Assembly: GCA_965220665.1 (NCBI GenBank)
Contig: CBDCQQ010000005.1
Coordinates: forward strand, 2,533,650-2,597,649
Source: JAJDZL01 sp965220665
Lineage (GTDB): Bacteria > Pseudomonadota > Gammaproteobacteria > Arenicellales > JAJDZL01
Direction: 5' to 3'
DNA: 64,000 nucleotides
The first letter of the stretch is position 1; each line of letters starts with the position of its first letter. The notes under the pieces are model-generated. The model did no database searches. It saw nothing but the letters and a program-made list of their open reading frames with translations, and had not been told where the DNA came from. The position numbers were made by a program, and so were the translations under genes. Below, one piece after another: positions 26,026 to 35,769 of the stretch.

Positions 26026-27558
26026 ATGCCAACGAATGAACAATTATTTGGAAGCTTTCAGTTTCTGTCGACACTGTTTATTTTTGTCATTGGGTCTGTG
26101 TTCTTGGTTGCGGTCATTATTTTCATTGTCGACATTCGCCAGACGCATGATGCAGTCAGAAGAAATTATCCAGTCATTGGCCGATTTCGTTATCTGTTCA
26201 CGATGCTGGGGGAATTTTTCCGGCAGTACTTCTTTGCAATGGATCGCGAAGAGATGCCATTCAATCGGGCTGAAAGACACTGGATTGAGCGATCCTCCAA
26301 TAAAATCGACAATACAGTGGCATTTGGTTCGACAAGAAGCCTGACACCTACAGGAACTCCAATTTTTGTAAACTTTCCCTTTCCGACATTGACTGAAGAT
26401 GCAGTCGAAATGCTTCCAATGCTCATTGGTCCTTACAGTCGAAATCCATACAACGCACCTTCATTTTTCAATATTTCCGGAATGAGTTATGGAGCGCTTT
26501 CTACTCCTGCTGTGCGCGCTTTGTCGAATGGGGCCAGAATGGCAGGAATCTGGTACAACACGGGTGAGGGTGGATTATCCAGTTATCACCTCGAAGGTGG
26601 GTGTGACCTTGTTTTTCAGATCGGAACAGCAAAATATGGTGTGCGTGATGAAAATGGCAATTTGAGTCATGACAAGCTTCGAGAGGTCGCTAGTCACGAG
26701 CAAATCAAAATGTTTGAATTGAAGTTGAGTCAAGGAGCAAAGCCAGGAAAGGGTGGTATTTTGCCAGCAAATAAAGTCACTGCTGAAATTGCGGCAATTC
26801 GCGGAATTCCTGAAGGGGAGGCATCAATTTCACCCAATCGTCATCCAGAAATCAACAGCGTTACAGAATTACTCGACATGATTGAGGAGATTCGAGAAGT
26901 ATCTGGTAAACCTGTTGGTTTTAAATCTGTTTTTGGCAGTTTTGAATGGCTTGAAGAGTTGTGTGATGAAGTGCATAACCGTGGAATTGAATCAGCACCG
27001 GACTTTATTGTTGTGGATAGTGGTGACGGTGGTACTGGTGCAGCGCCGATGCCATTGATGGATAATGTCGGTTTAACCGTAAAGGAATCACTGCCATTAG
27101 CCTCAGACGTTTTGCATAAATATGGACTACGCCATCGGGTTCGATTGATTGCATCCGGAAAATTAGTTAATCCCTCGGAAGTGGGTTGGGCGATCGCTAG
27201 TGGCGCAGATTTTGTAACTTCAGCGCGAGGTTTTATGTTCGCACTTGGATGCATCCAGTCATTGAAGTGTAACAAGAACACATGTCCGACAGGGATTACC
27301 ACTCACAACTTACGGCTACAAAAGGGACTGAATCCAGAAGACAAAGCTGTCAGAGTGTGCAATTACGCCAGACAGGTGATTTATGAAGTGCAGGTGATCT
27401 CGCATTCATGTGGTGTTGTCAGACCTCGCTTAATGTCCAGAGACCATGTACGAGTCGTGCAGGATAACGGGAAGTCAATGCCAATGAGTCAACTCTATCC
27501 ACATCCAATAATTTATCCCGAATATGAGCAATATGCTACGCGCGAGTACGTTGTCTAG
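26026..27558 (+). CDS. Membrane-anchored FMN-binding glutamate synthase-like protein
   Basis: A 510-residue protein with one N-terminal membrane segment (about 14-37, TLFIFVIGSVFLVAVIIFIV) followed by a glutamate-synthase central/FMN domain: MSYGALS, TGEGGLSSYH, QGAKPGKGGILP, DSGDGGTGAAP and ARGFMFALGCIQSLKCN. The three Cys near the last motif (C-X5-C-X4-C, ending NTCPTG) match the iron-sulfur site of GltB. The amidotransferase and NADPH subunits are missing, so it is a stand-alone GltB-like oxidoreductase, common in proteobacteria but without a firm function. It carries a strong AAGGAG site. The catalytic activity cannot be stated. Confidence 0.8.
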   Translation: MPTNEQLFGSFQFLSTLFIFVIGSVFLVAVIIFIVDIRQTHDAVRRNYPVIGRFRYLFTMLGEFFRQYFFAMDREEMPFNRAERHWIERSSNKIDNTVAFGSTRSLTPTGTPIFVNFPFPTLTEDAVEMLPMLIGPYSRNPYNAPSFFNISGMSYGALSTPAVRALSNGARMAGIWYNTGEGGLSSYHLEGGCDLVFQIGTAKYGVRDENGNLSHDKLREVASHEQIKMFELKLSQGAKPGKGGILPANKVTAEIAAIRGIPEGEASISPNRHPEINSVTELLDMIEEIREVSGKPVGFKSVFGSFEWLEELCDEVHNRGIESAPDFIVVDSGDGGTGAAPMPLMDNVGLTVKESLPLASDVLHKYGLRHRVRLIASGKLVNPSEVGWAIASGADFVTSARGFMFALGCIQSLKCNKNTCPTGITTHNLRLQKGLNPEDKAVRVCNYARQVIYEVQVISHSCGVVRPRLMSRDHVRVVQDNGKSMPMSQLYPHPIIYPEYEQYATREYVV

Positions 27559-27651
27559 TAGCTAAATTGTTTCCTGTTGACTCACTTTTAGCGAAATAGC
27601 TCAAATATTGAAGCATAAATTTACTTAGATTTATCAGGGGAAAAGAGTTCA

Positions 27652-28200
27652 ATGGCTGTTAGAGAAATTCTAAAGATGGGGAACCCTCAATTACTGCAGG
27701 TTTCAGAACCTGTTGCAGAATCAGAGTTTACGCAACTTGAAGATTTGGTCACCGATCTGATTGACACAATGACTGCTGCTGAAGGCGCAGGTCTGGCCGC
27801 GCCTCAGATCGGTGTCATGAAACGAGTTGTAATCTTTGGATTTGAACACAACGAACGTTATCCAGATGCTGGCAGTGTGCCGTTCACAGTGTTGATCAAT
27901 CCAGAGCTAGAGGTGTTGGACAATCAAGTTCAGTATGGATGGGAAGGATGCTTGAGTGTCCCTGGTATGAGAGGCAAGGTACCACGAGCGCAGAATTTAC
28001 GCTATCGCGGCTTTACACTCGATGGTACCCCAATTGATCGCACTGTCGATGGATTTCATGCTCGAGTTGTCCAACACGAATGTGACCATCTAGACGGAGT
28101 TTTGTACCCAATGCGAATGGATGACATGAGCTACTTTGGCTTTGAGGATCAACTGCGAGACATGGCATCTAGTTGTCCCGCTCAAAGTACAACAGCTTAG
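27652..28200 (+). CDS. def: Peptide deformylase
   Basis: Def removes the formyl group from new proteins. The 182-residue product has all three motifs: GAGLAAPQIG (46-54), EGCLSVPG with metal Cys100, and QHECDHLDG with metal His142/His146 and catalytic Glu143. It is slightly longer than E. coli Def. It is not next to fmt as in many bacteria. Its stop codon overlaps the convergent mfd stop by 4 bases. Confidence 0.95.
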   Translation: MAVREILKMGNPQLLQVSEPVAESEFTQLEDLVTDLIDTMTAAEGAGLAAPQIGVMKRVVIFGFEHNERYPDAGSVPFTVLINPELEVLDNQVQYGWEGCLSVPGMRGKVPRAQNLRYRGFTLDGTPIDRTVDGFHARVVQHECDHLDGVLYPMRMDDMSYFGFEDQLRDMASSCPAQSTTA

Positions 28201-31200
28201 GCCACTTCGAATTCTTGCGGTGTTAATTGATTTAGAACCCGGTAAGCAGCGCGAATTCTGTCATCTTTAGAATTCAGTGAATGCGAAAGCTGCAAAGATG
28301 AATCCGCTCGGTTGAGCTTTGCTCTGCCTTCATATTCATTGACTAACAAATTTAATCCTGCGAGGGAGATTGCCGTATCTTCACGGAAGAGTATTTTCCC
28401 GTATTTCGGACTGATTGTCAGTTTAGAAATTCCGATTTTTTCACATAAGTGTTTGAGTGTGTGAACGTGGAAGAGATGATCAACTTGTTCAGGTAATTTC
28501 CCGAATCGATCAAGCATTTCGGATTTGATTCGATTGAGTTCATGGTCCTTCTCTGCTGATGCTATTTGTCGATACAGCTTGAGTCTTAAATTTACATTAG
28601 GAATCCAGGACTCTGGTAGCAGCGCTGATAGGTTCAAATTGATTTCCGCGCTGAAACGTCGTTTGAATGTAGTTGAAGCATCGGTGGTTTTGCCTTGAGT
28701 TTTTTTGATGGTGTTTACGGCTTCCTTAAGTATTTCAGAATACATGGAATATCCGATTTCGTTTATTACACCACTTTGTTCATCTCCAAGCAGTGCACCA
28801 GCCCCACGAATTTCCAGATCATGTGTAGCAATTACATACCCCATGCCCAGTTGGTCGAAAGTTGCGATTGCCTCCAGTCGACGCCTGGCATCGCTGTTCA
28901 GATACTCTGTACTCGGAACGAAAAGATATGCATAAGCTTGATGATGAGAGCGACCTACTCGACCTCTAAGTTGATGCAATTGCGCCAATCCAAATTTTGA
29001 CGCTTTATCGATAATGATGGTATTCGCGGTTGGAATATCGATGCCGCTTTCGATGATAGTCGTGCACACCATCAAGTCGTATTTATGCAGGTAGAAACTC
29101 TGCATAACGCTTTGAAGCTGTAATTTTGACATTTGTCCATGTGCGACAACCATTCTGGCTTCTGGAACAATTCTTTCAATTTCCTTCGCCACGCTGTTTA
29201 TCGACCTTACCTCATTGTGAACGTAAAAGATCTGCCCGCCGCGTTTCAACTCTCTAAGACAAGCTTCTCGCACAATATCTGCCTGCCAGTTTCGAACGAA
29301 AGTTCTGATACTTAGTCGGTTATTGGGAGGTGTCGCAATGATTGAAATGTCGCGCATTTCATTCAGAACCATGCTCAAAGTTCGCGGTATTGGTGTTGCT
29401 GTCATTGTCAAGATGTCTACTTCAGCGCGCTGTTTCTTGAGAAATTCTTTTTGCCGCACACCAAATCGATGTTCTTCATCGATAATGACAAGGCCCAGAT
29501 TTGAAAACTCAATTTCGGATTGCAGCAGTCGGTGAGTGCCAATTACGATGTCAATGATTCCAGATTTTAATTCAGCAATATTTTGTTTAGCCTGTTTGGT
29601 GTTGGCCATTCTTGTGTGTAATCTTACAGCGATACCAAATGCAATCAAGCGTTCCTGAAAGACATTGAAGTGTTGACTGGCCAGTACAGTCGTAGGAACA
29701 ACAATTGCGACCTGATATCTGTTTGCAACGGCAACAAGCGCAGCCCGAATTGCCACTTCTGTTTTCCCAAATCCTACGTCGCCGCAGACCAGCCGGTCCA
29801 TGGGTCGACTGGAATCTAAATCACCTAGTACAGCCTGAATAGCCTGTTTTTGATCTGGAGTTTCCTGATAAGGAAATTGAGATACAAGCTGTTGGTAGTC
29901 TGTTTCGGGTACAGGCATTGAATTACCTTGTCGGGTTTCTCGCATAACCTGAACATTAAGCAGTTCTGCCGCAAGATCATAAGCTTGTTCTTTTGCCCTA
30001 GCTTTCGACTTATTCCATCTTGTGGAACCCAAGTCGTTGAGTGCGACTTCACTCGGCTGGTTGCCAATATAGCGACTCAGAGTGTCAATAGCATAAACAG
30101 GCACATACAGAGTCTGTTCGTCTCGATATCTGATAGACAGAAACTCCTCATTTGAACCGGTAACGTCTAATGTGACCAAACCTTTATACAAACCGACACC
30201 ATAGCTTTCGTGCACGACTGGATCGTCGATCTGAAGATCTTCCATTGACGAAATTAGAGCTTCGGGATTTTGGGGTTTAAGTACCTTTCTTTCAGGTGTC
30301 GATCGATTGCCAAACAATTCTGCACTGGCAAGTACTCTGAGACCTTGGTCGGGCAGGTGTAGTCCCACTGGTAGGCTAGAAACACAAAGTGCAACTCTTT
30401 CTGAACTATGTAGGAATTGATGCCACGATGCCACTTCAGAAACGGTGATGTCGATCTCGCTGAGCAGACTTTGAACAATTTGTTTTTTTCCCTCACTATC
30501 TGCGCAAATCAGGCTTCGAATTGATGATGAATTTAGAATGTCTTTCAGTTGTGACAAGCTTCTTTCCGAACGATCTTGAATGCCAAGTTCTATCGGTTCT
30601 GTTGTATTGAACTGTATTGAATTCGCTTGTTTGGCGGCCTCAATTTGAACAATGGAATAAGTGTTAAGAATGCCTAGCAAATTCTCAGGTGCGTAGTAGA
30701 GTAACTCGGGTGAGAGAGGGGGCCTTTCAGTCAGTTCATTCGCGAATTTGTACCGCTCGTTTACTTGTTGCCAGAACTGTTCTATGCCCTGGTTGATGTT
30801 TTCCGATAAGAATAGAGCGCCAGGCTTTCTTAGATAATCAAGTAGGATGCTGGTTTGTGAAAAGAATAAAGGCAGATAGAATTCAGCACCATTTGGAATC
30901 TCTTCAGAGTCAATGTCTCTGTAAATTACATTTCGTCTCGGGTCTCCATCAATGTTTTGGCGGATTCCCTTTCGAAACAGTCGGATCGAGTCGTCGGTCA
31001 GGCAAATTTCACTTCCCGGCAATATCTCAAACTGACTGACTTTTTTTGTAGTCAGTTGTGTATCAGGATCAAAGTAACGCAATGTTTCGATTTCGTTTCC
31101 AAATAACTCGATTCGAATGGGAGCGTCTGACCCCATGGCAAATAAATCGATTACACCGCCACGTACAACAAACTCACCTGGACTCTCGACCTGTTGAACA

Positions 31201-31784
31201 TTTCTATAGGAAATTTGCGCCATCCTTTCTCGAAACACTTCAATATGCAGTTCTGCTCCTGTTTCAAACGAAAAACTGTTGGACTCTATAAAATCAGTCG
31301 GTGGCAGGCGTTGCATCAATGTATCGACTGCTACAACCAGCAGGCCGCGTGTTAGATTCGGCAGTATGCTTAGCAGGCGAATTCTCTGAGACAAGATTTC
31401 CTGGTACGGACTGAAGGTATCGTAAGGCAGACACTCCCAGCCCGAAAACAGCATAACTGTAAAATTGTCGACCCCACCTGTGTAGAATTTGAGCGACTCC
31501 GCCATCATCTCAGCTTCCCAGGCGTTTGCAGTTAATACTGTTGTGATACTGTTCTGCTCAAGTGAATATTTGGAAATTGCGAGGGCAGTAGCGCTTCCTG
31601 TGAGCCCACTCCAGTTCGATTTGTGACAGGCATCAAGATCCGCGATGGAATCTAAAGGAGAGTGAATAGTCACAGAATTGCGCTTGAAATCAGATGTAAA
31701 AGGTAGGAAGCAATCGAACTTAAGCGTTCGACAAATGAAAGATAGTTTCGTTGAGATTATATTTATCAATACTTGATTCGACAT
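28197..31784 (-). CDS. mfd: Transcription-repair coupling factor
   Basis: Mfd pushes stalled RNA polymerase off DNA lesions and recruits UvrA. The UvrB-homology modules occupy the N-terminal third, followed by the polymerase-interacting domain, and then the superfamily 2 translocase: Walker A GDVGFGKTEVA, DEEHRFG, TATPIPRTLSM and the TRG-region QLRGRVGRS. The C-terminal UvrA-autoinhibition domain is present. From the ATG at 31784 it has 1195 residues; the family norm is about 1150, and a GTG at 31673 would give 1158 with a more usual N-terminus. No clear ribosome-binding site decides between them. Confidence 0.94.
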   Translation of the reverse strand: MSNQVLINIISTKLSFICRTLKFDCFLPFTSDFKRNSVTIHSPLDSIADLDACHKSNWSGLTGSATALAISKYSLEQNSITTVLTANAWEAEMMAESLKFYTGGVDNFTVMLFSGWECLPYDTFSPYQEILSQRIRLLSILPNLTRGLLVVAVDTLMQRLPPTDFIESNSFSFETGAELHIEVFRERMAQISYRNVQQVESPGEFVVRGGVIDLFAMGSDAPIRIELFGNEIETLRYFDPDTQLTTKKVSQFEILPGSEICLTDDSIRLFRKGIRQNIDGDPRRNVIYRDIDSEEIPNGAEFYLPLFFSQTSILLDYLRKPGALFLSENINQGIEQFWQQVNERYKFANELTERPPLSPELLYYAPENLLGILNTYSIVQIEAAKQANSIQFNTTEPIELGIQDRSERSLSQLKDILNSSSIRSLICADSEGKKQIVQSLLSEIDITVSEVASWHQFLHSSERVALCVSSLPVGLHLPDQGLRVLASAELFGNRSTPERKVLKPQNPEALISSMEDLQIDDPVVHESYGVGLYKGLVTLDVTGSNEEFLSIRYRDEQTLYVPVYAIDTLSRYIGNQPSEVALNDLGSTRWNKSKARAKEQAYDLAAELLNVQVMRETRQGNSMPVPETDYQQLVSQFPYQETPDQKQAIQAVLGDLDSSRPMDRLVCGDVGFGKTEVAIRAALVAVANRYQVAIVVPTTVLASQHFNVFQERLIAFGIAVRLHTRMANTKQAKQNIAELKSGIIDIVIGTHRLLQSEIEFSNLGLVIIDEEHRFGVRQKEFLKKQRAEVDILTMTATPIPRTLSMVLNEMRDISIIATPPNNRLSIRTFVRNWQADIVREACLRELKRGGQIFYVHNEVRSINSVAKEIERIVPEARMVVAHGQMSKLQLQSVMQSFYLHKYDLMVCTTIIESGIDIPTANTIIIDKASKFGLAQLHQLRGRVGRSHHQAYAYLFVPSTEYLNSDARRRLEAIATFDQLGMGYVIATHDLEIRGAGALLGDEQSGVINEIGYSMYSEILKEAVNTIKKTQGKTTDASTTFKRRFSAEINLNLSALLPESWIPNVNLRLKLYRQIASAEKDHELNRIKSEMLDRFGKLPEQVDHLFHVHTLKHLCEKIGISKLTISPKYGKILFREDTAISLAGLNLLVNEYEGRAKLNRADSSLQLSHSLNSKDDRIRAAYRVLNQLTPQEFEVA

Positions 31785-31894
31785 TCTTGAAGTAGCCGAA
31801 ATTCAGACGGGTTCTGTATAGTTTCAATAAAATGAGCAGTGTCAAATGGTAGAAACGTGTTAATTAGTGAGTATTGAGGTTGCTTAGGGTTGTC

Positions 31895-32608
31895 ATGCCA
31901 AAGTATTGGGGAATAATTCCAGCTGCGGGAGTAGGCCGTCGTATGGGTGGTCCAGTTCCTAAACAGTTTCTCAAGATTAAGGACAAGACAATCATTGAAT
32001 GGACGATACTTGCACTCGCGCAGCATGAGCGAATTGACGGTCTGTATGTCGGTCTTGAAAAAACTGAACAATATGAAGACTGGATCACGTCAATTCATCC
32101 CAAAGTTCTGGGTGTGTTTGAAGGCGGAGATACACGCTCGGAAACTGTATTGAATGGAATTAGCAATCTGGTAGGAAACGGTTGTTCAGAGGACGATTGG
32201 CTACTCGTGCACGATGCAAATCGACCACTACTGACGCTGGAAGAAATTACTCGCTTAATTGAAACGGTGGGGGATGACGAAAATGGAGGAATTGTCAGTC
32301 TACCGGTGTTTGACACATTAAAGTCTGGTACTGACGGGAAAATAAACTCCACAGTGAATCGTGAGCACTGCTTTAGAGCACTAACACCTCAAATGTTCAA
32401 ACTAGGTCTCTTACATAAAGCTCTTCTTCAATGCGTAAGTCAGGGATTTATGGCAACTGATGAATCTCAGGCAATGGAGCGTCTTGGACATTACCCAAAA
32501 CTGATACCTGGATCTGTAACGAATATCAAAATAACAGCACCGTCGGACTTAAGGTTTGCTGAAGCAATTATTAGTCTGGAACAATCTGATGTCGATCAGA
32601 TCAATTGA
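31895..32608 (+). CDS. ispD: 2-C-methyl-D-erythritol 4-phosphate cytidylyltransferase
   Basis: IspD makes CDP-methylerythritol in the non-mevalonate isoprenoid pathway. The 237-residue protein starts MPKYWGIIPAAGVGRRMGG with the nucleotide-binding loop, then PKQFL and VHDANRPLLT; the usual motif is HDAARP, and here the third residue is Asn. ATG at 31895 has AGGG upstream; an in-frame start at 31874 adds seven residues not expected. ispF begins 20 bases after its stop. Confidence 0.94.
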   Translation: MPKYWGIIPAAGVGRRMGGPVPKQFLKIKDKTIIEWTILALAQHERIDGLYVGLEKTEQYEDWITSIHPKVLGVFEGGDTRSETVLNGISNLVGNGCSEDDWLLVHDANRPLLTLEEITRLIETVGDDENGGIVSLPVFDTLKSGTDGKINSTVNREHCFRALTPQMFKLGLLHKALLQCVSQGFMATDESQAMERLGHYPKLIPGSVTNIKITAPSDLRFAEAIISLEQSDVDQIN

Positions 32609-32628
32609 ACTGGCTTGGAGGTGAAGTG

Positions 32629-33108
32629 TTGACTCGGGTTGGGTTTGGATTTGACGTCCATGAGTTCGAAGTTGGTCGTCGACTCATTTTGGGAGGTGCT
32701 GATGTTCCTCACTCTGCAGGTTTGAAGGGACACTCAGATGCTGATGTTGTCATTCATGCGGTTGTTGACGCTTTACTTGGAGCTGCGGGATTAGGTGATA
32801 TCGGTCAACACTTTCCGGACACAGATCCTCAGTTTAAAGACATTAACAGCAGGAAACTTTTGAGACACGTTACAGGAATTCTGGAAGAGCAGGGCTGGAA
32901 TATTTCAAACATCGATATAACGGTCGTTGCACAGGTGCCAAAAATTCAGCCACACTCTACTGAGATGCGAAAGAACATTGCTGAAGACTTGAAGATTTCG
33001 GAGGGATTGGTCAATGTCAAAGCCACAACGACGGAGTCGCTGGGATTTATCGGTAGGAAGGAAGGCATTGCTGCCTGGGCGATTACGGCTTTAGTTTCTA
33101 AAACCTAA
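32629..33108 (+). CDS. ispF: 2-C-methyl-D-erythritol 2,4-cyclodiphosphate synthase
   Basis: IspF cyclises CDP-methylerythritol phosphate. The 159-residue protein shows the metal site GFDVHEF and GHSDADVVIHAVVDALLG, then FPDTDPQF and the C-terminal TTTESLGFIGRKEGIAA. TTG at 32629 sits 7 bases after a perfect GGAGG (32617-32621), which decides the start over the adjacent GTG and an earlier TTG at 32605 that overlaps ispD. ispD-ispF is the conserved pair. The stop overlaps the convergent smr gene by 4 bases. Confidence 0.95.
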   Translation: MTRVGFGFDVHEFEVGRRLILGGADVPHSAGLKGHSDADVVIHAVVDALLGAAGLGDIGQHFPDTDPQFKDINSRKLLRHVTGILEEQGWNISNIDITVVAQVPKIQPHSTEMRKNIAEDLKISEGLVNVKATTTESLGFIGRKEGIAAWAITALVSKT

Positions 33109-33638
33109 AATTTCCACTTCTTCAATAGCACATATTTCGCACCTGTGCCGCCGTCGTTGGGTAGCGCCCGACAATATCCCAATACATATCTGTTCAATGC
33201 CAAGTGGTGTTGGCATTCAAGTTTGATGTGAGAAATTCCATCCGGCGAATTCATGCCTTTTCCATGAATAATTTTGACACAGCGATATCCGGATCTTGTC
33301 GACTGATGAATAAAGAGCTTTAATTTTTGAACTGCATTTTCAACCGTATAACCCCTAAGATACAGTTCATTTTCCCGGTAATATTTTCCTTGTTTCAGGC
33401 GGGTAAAGTCTCGAGTTGCAAGCCCTGATTTTTTGAGTTCTTCGCCTGATTCAGCAGCGTGCTTCGAGTGAGCCGGGTTGGTCGACATTGATTCAACTAG
33501 AACCTGACGGTCGGCTTCAATGGAATTTTTGTTGTTGGGAATGGGGCGCTCTGTCTCAGATGTAGTTTTGGGGGATTTACCTAGCGGAGTTACCCCCAAC
33601 GATTCCATCTCCTTTCTGAATTGATCATCGGACGGCAT
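33105..33638 (-). CDS. Smr-domain protein
   Basis: A 177-residue protein with a low-complexity charged N-terminus and a C-terminal Smr (MutS2-related) domain: LYLRGYTVENAVQKL, KIIHGKGMNSPDG and ALPNDGGTGAKYVLLK. The usual LDLHG is LYLRG here. Smr domains bind or nick nucleic acid, and E. coli SmrB cleaves mRNA at collided ribosomes; the short SmrA-like proteins are less understood. Function here is not assigned beyond the domain. Confidence 0.82.
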   Translation of the reverse strand: MPSDDQFRKEMESLGVTPLGKSPKTTSETERPIPNNKNSIEADRQVLVESMSTNPAHSKHAAESGEELKKSGLATRDFTRLKQGKYYRENELYLRGYTVENAVQKLKLFIHQSTRSGYRCVKIIHGKGMNSPDGISHIKLECQHHLALNRYVLGYCRALPNDGGTGAKYVLLKKWKF

Positions 33639-33656
33639 TGCATTGATGTTTGTGAA

Positions 33657-34604
33657 TTAGGACTCCAAGAATTTTTGTGCATCCAAGGCAGCCATACAGC
33701 CAGTGCCTGCTGATGTCACAGCTTGCCTGTAGACATGGTCAGAAACATCGCCAGCAGCAAATACACCAGGAATACTGGTAGCTGTAGCCCCACCGTTTAA
33801 ACCGCTTGTGGTGACGATGTATCCGTCCTTCATGTTTAACTGACCGTCAAACAGTTCCGTATTCGGAATATGTCCAATGGCGATGAATACACCATGTACA
33901 TTAATTTGTTGTTCTTCGCCAGATTGTACGTTGGTCAATTGGAGCCCCGTAAGTCCCATGTCATCTCCCAGCATCTCTTTGACTACGTGGTTCCACAATA
34001 CTGTTATATTGCCGCCATTTTCAGTACTTCGACTAAGTAGTCTGTCAGCAAGAATGGCTTCTGCTCTGAGTTGATCTCTACGATGTACCAACGTTACAGA
34101 TGCTGCAATATTTGACAAGTACAGGGCTTCTTCAACTGCTGTATTACCACCCCCGATTACAGCAACACTCTGATTCCTATAGAAAAAGCCATCGCAGGTA
34201 GCACACGCTGAAACTCCTCTGCCCTTATAGCGTTCTTCTGATTCAAGTTCCAGGTATTTTGCTGAGGCACCAGTTGAGATTATGAGAGAGTCGCAGGTGT
34301 ATTCGTCCTGATCGCCCAAGAGTCTGAACGGTTGGGTATCCAATTTTGCAGTATGAATGTGATCATTGATAATTTCTGTGTTGAATCGTGCAGCGTGATG
34401 CCACATGCGATCCATTAAATCTGGGCCTTGGACGCCTTTTGTGTCTCCAGGCCAATTGTCTACGTCGGTAGTTTTGGACAATTGTCCACCCATTTCGACA
34501 CCTGTAATCAGTACGGGTGAGAGGTTTGAACGAGCCGCGTATACAGCAGCTGTATAGCCGGCAGGTCCAGATCCTAGAATAAGTAATTTACAGTGTTTTG
34601 GCAT
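33657..34604 (-). CDS. trxB: Thioredoxin reductase
   Basis: TrxB passes electrons from NADPH through FAD to thioredoxin. The 315-residue protein has FAD motif LGSGPAGYTAAVYAARSNL, redox pair CATC in GVSACATCDGFF, NADPH motif VIGGGNTAVEEALYL, and the C-terminal FAAGDVSDHVYRQAVT. ATG at 34604 gives the usual N-terminus MPKHCKLLILG; an in-frame ATG 17 codons upstream is less likely. It is the last core gene before the IS-rich region. Confidence 0.95.
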   Translation of the reverse strand: MPKHCKLLILGSGPAGYTAAVYAARSNLSPVLITGVEMGGQLSKTTDVDNWPGDTKGVQGPDLMDRMWHHAARFNTEIINDHIHTAKLDTQPFRLLGDQDEYTCDSLIISTGASAKYLELESEERYKGRGVSACATCDGFFYRNQSVAVIGGGNTAVEEALYLSNIAASVTLVHRRDQLRAEAILADRLLSRSTENGGNITVLWNHVVKEMLGDDMGLTGLQLTNVQSGEEQQINVHGVFIAIGHIPNTELFDGQLNMKDGYIVTTSGLNGGATATSIPGVFAAGDVSDHVYRQAVTSAGTGCMAALDAQKFLES

Positions 34605-34657
34605 ATGTGGAGGTTTGAGCCAGCTAAATTCGTAATCTTTTGATGTTATATGCAATA

Positions 34658-34688
34658 GTCACTATCAATCCTTAAATTCGATAGTGAC
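34658..34688 (-). promoter_or_regulatory. Perfect 9-bp inverted repeat upstream of trxB
   Basis: GTCACTATC (34658-34666) and GATAGTGAC (34680-34688) are perfect arms around 13 bases, located 54 bases before the trxB start. It could be an operator or an mRNA hairpin. Nothing else in the window repeats it. Confidence 0.4.
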
Positions 34689-35005
34689 GGAACTATCCTG
34701 AAAATCCAAATAGACGATCAACAATACAGTTTCTCAGGAATTTTTCAAATTATAAATTTTGAGCGCCGATGAAGCATCTCAAATTGAAGCAAATCTGTAA
34801 AAAGGAACACATTAATGACAGCCAATTCAGTGATTGTAACGCGTTGGAGTCGGTTTCGGGCATTGTCCAGTTTGCGGACGTACTGTGTTCTTCCAGTCTG
34901 CCAGAATGGAGTCTGCTGGTGGCGGGATCAGGCCCGGGGTGGCAGAACCGAATAATTGGTCCAATGGTTTGGTTTTCTAATCATCAAACCGAAGTGGTCG
35001 CAACC
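34689..35005. other. Unassigned stretch before the first istA remnant
   Basis: About 317 bases with no supportable gene. It is contiguous in frame with the istA remnant downstream, but the translated part does not resemble any domain I know, so it is likely flanking or decayed IS end sequence. Confidence 0.3.
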
Positions 35006-35671
35006 ATGATTTCATATCGGGAGTTTTTCATCTTTCACCAACTGAAAGCCGATGGGCTGAACCACTCACATATTGCCCGCCAGCTTAACGTGGACCGCAA
35101 ATCGGTTCGCAGGTATCTGAGCAGCGAACCTGGCGACACGGCTAGGGTGGCGCGCAGCGGTTATACCGGTAGCTTTTCAATCCTTCGCGATCATCTGCGT
35201 CATATTCGTCCGGTTGCGCCGCGTGAGTTCGAGATTCGATTCGAGGCTCCACAAGGCGAACAGGTACAGGTCGATATTTCCTGCTGCATAATTCGCTACA
35301 ACGAGGCACCCGAGCAGGTTCTAAAGGTGTGGCTGTTTTCAATGGTACTCGGACATAACCGCTGGCTGTGGGGAAAGTTATGTAAGCACCAGTAGCTGCA
35401 CACCGTACTTCGCATGCACATTGAAGCGTTCGAGTCGCTTGGTGCCGTTTTCGCACATCTGCTTGATGACCGTATGAAAAACGCCGTCACCGGTACTGAC
35501 GGGGACACAAGCGAGTTGATTTTCAACCGTTCGCTGCTGAGTCTTCTGCAACATCACGGCACCTATCCAAAAGCCTGCTAGTCGTAGCGGTTCAAAACCA
35601 AGGGTAAAATCGAACGCATCTTTGCTTATGTGAAACACTATTTTGTTCTCGGCAGTTCATTTGACAGCTAA
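35006..35671 (+). pseudogene. Degraded istA transposase (IS21 family), remnant 1
   Basis: From ATG at 35006 the frame reads as IS21 IstA: an N-terminal helix-turn-helix (GLNHSHIARQLNVDRKSVRRY), the start of the catalytic core (GEQVQVDIS, where VDFS is usual), then LKVWLFSMVLGHNRWLWG. In-frame TAG stops interrupt it at 35393, 35579 and 35585, after which KTKGKIERIF continues. The middle of the core is shortened. Its istB partner is not adjacent; an IstB remnant is at 44414. Confidence 0.85.
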
Positions 35672-35769
35672 TCATATCTAAATGTCACTACCGATTGAAA
35701 TTCCTGTATCAGTTACTAAAGTACTACCTGACCCACCATCATCTGTTATATCTTCATTGATGATTCCAT

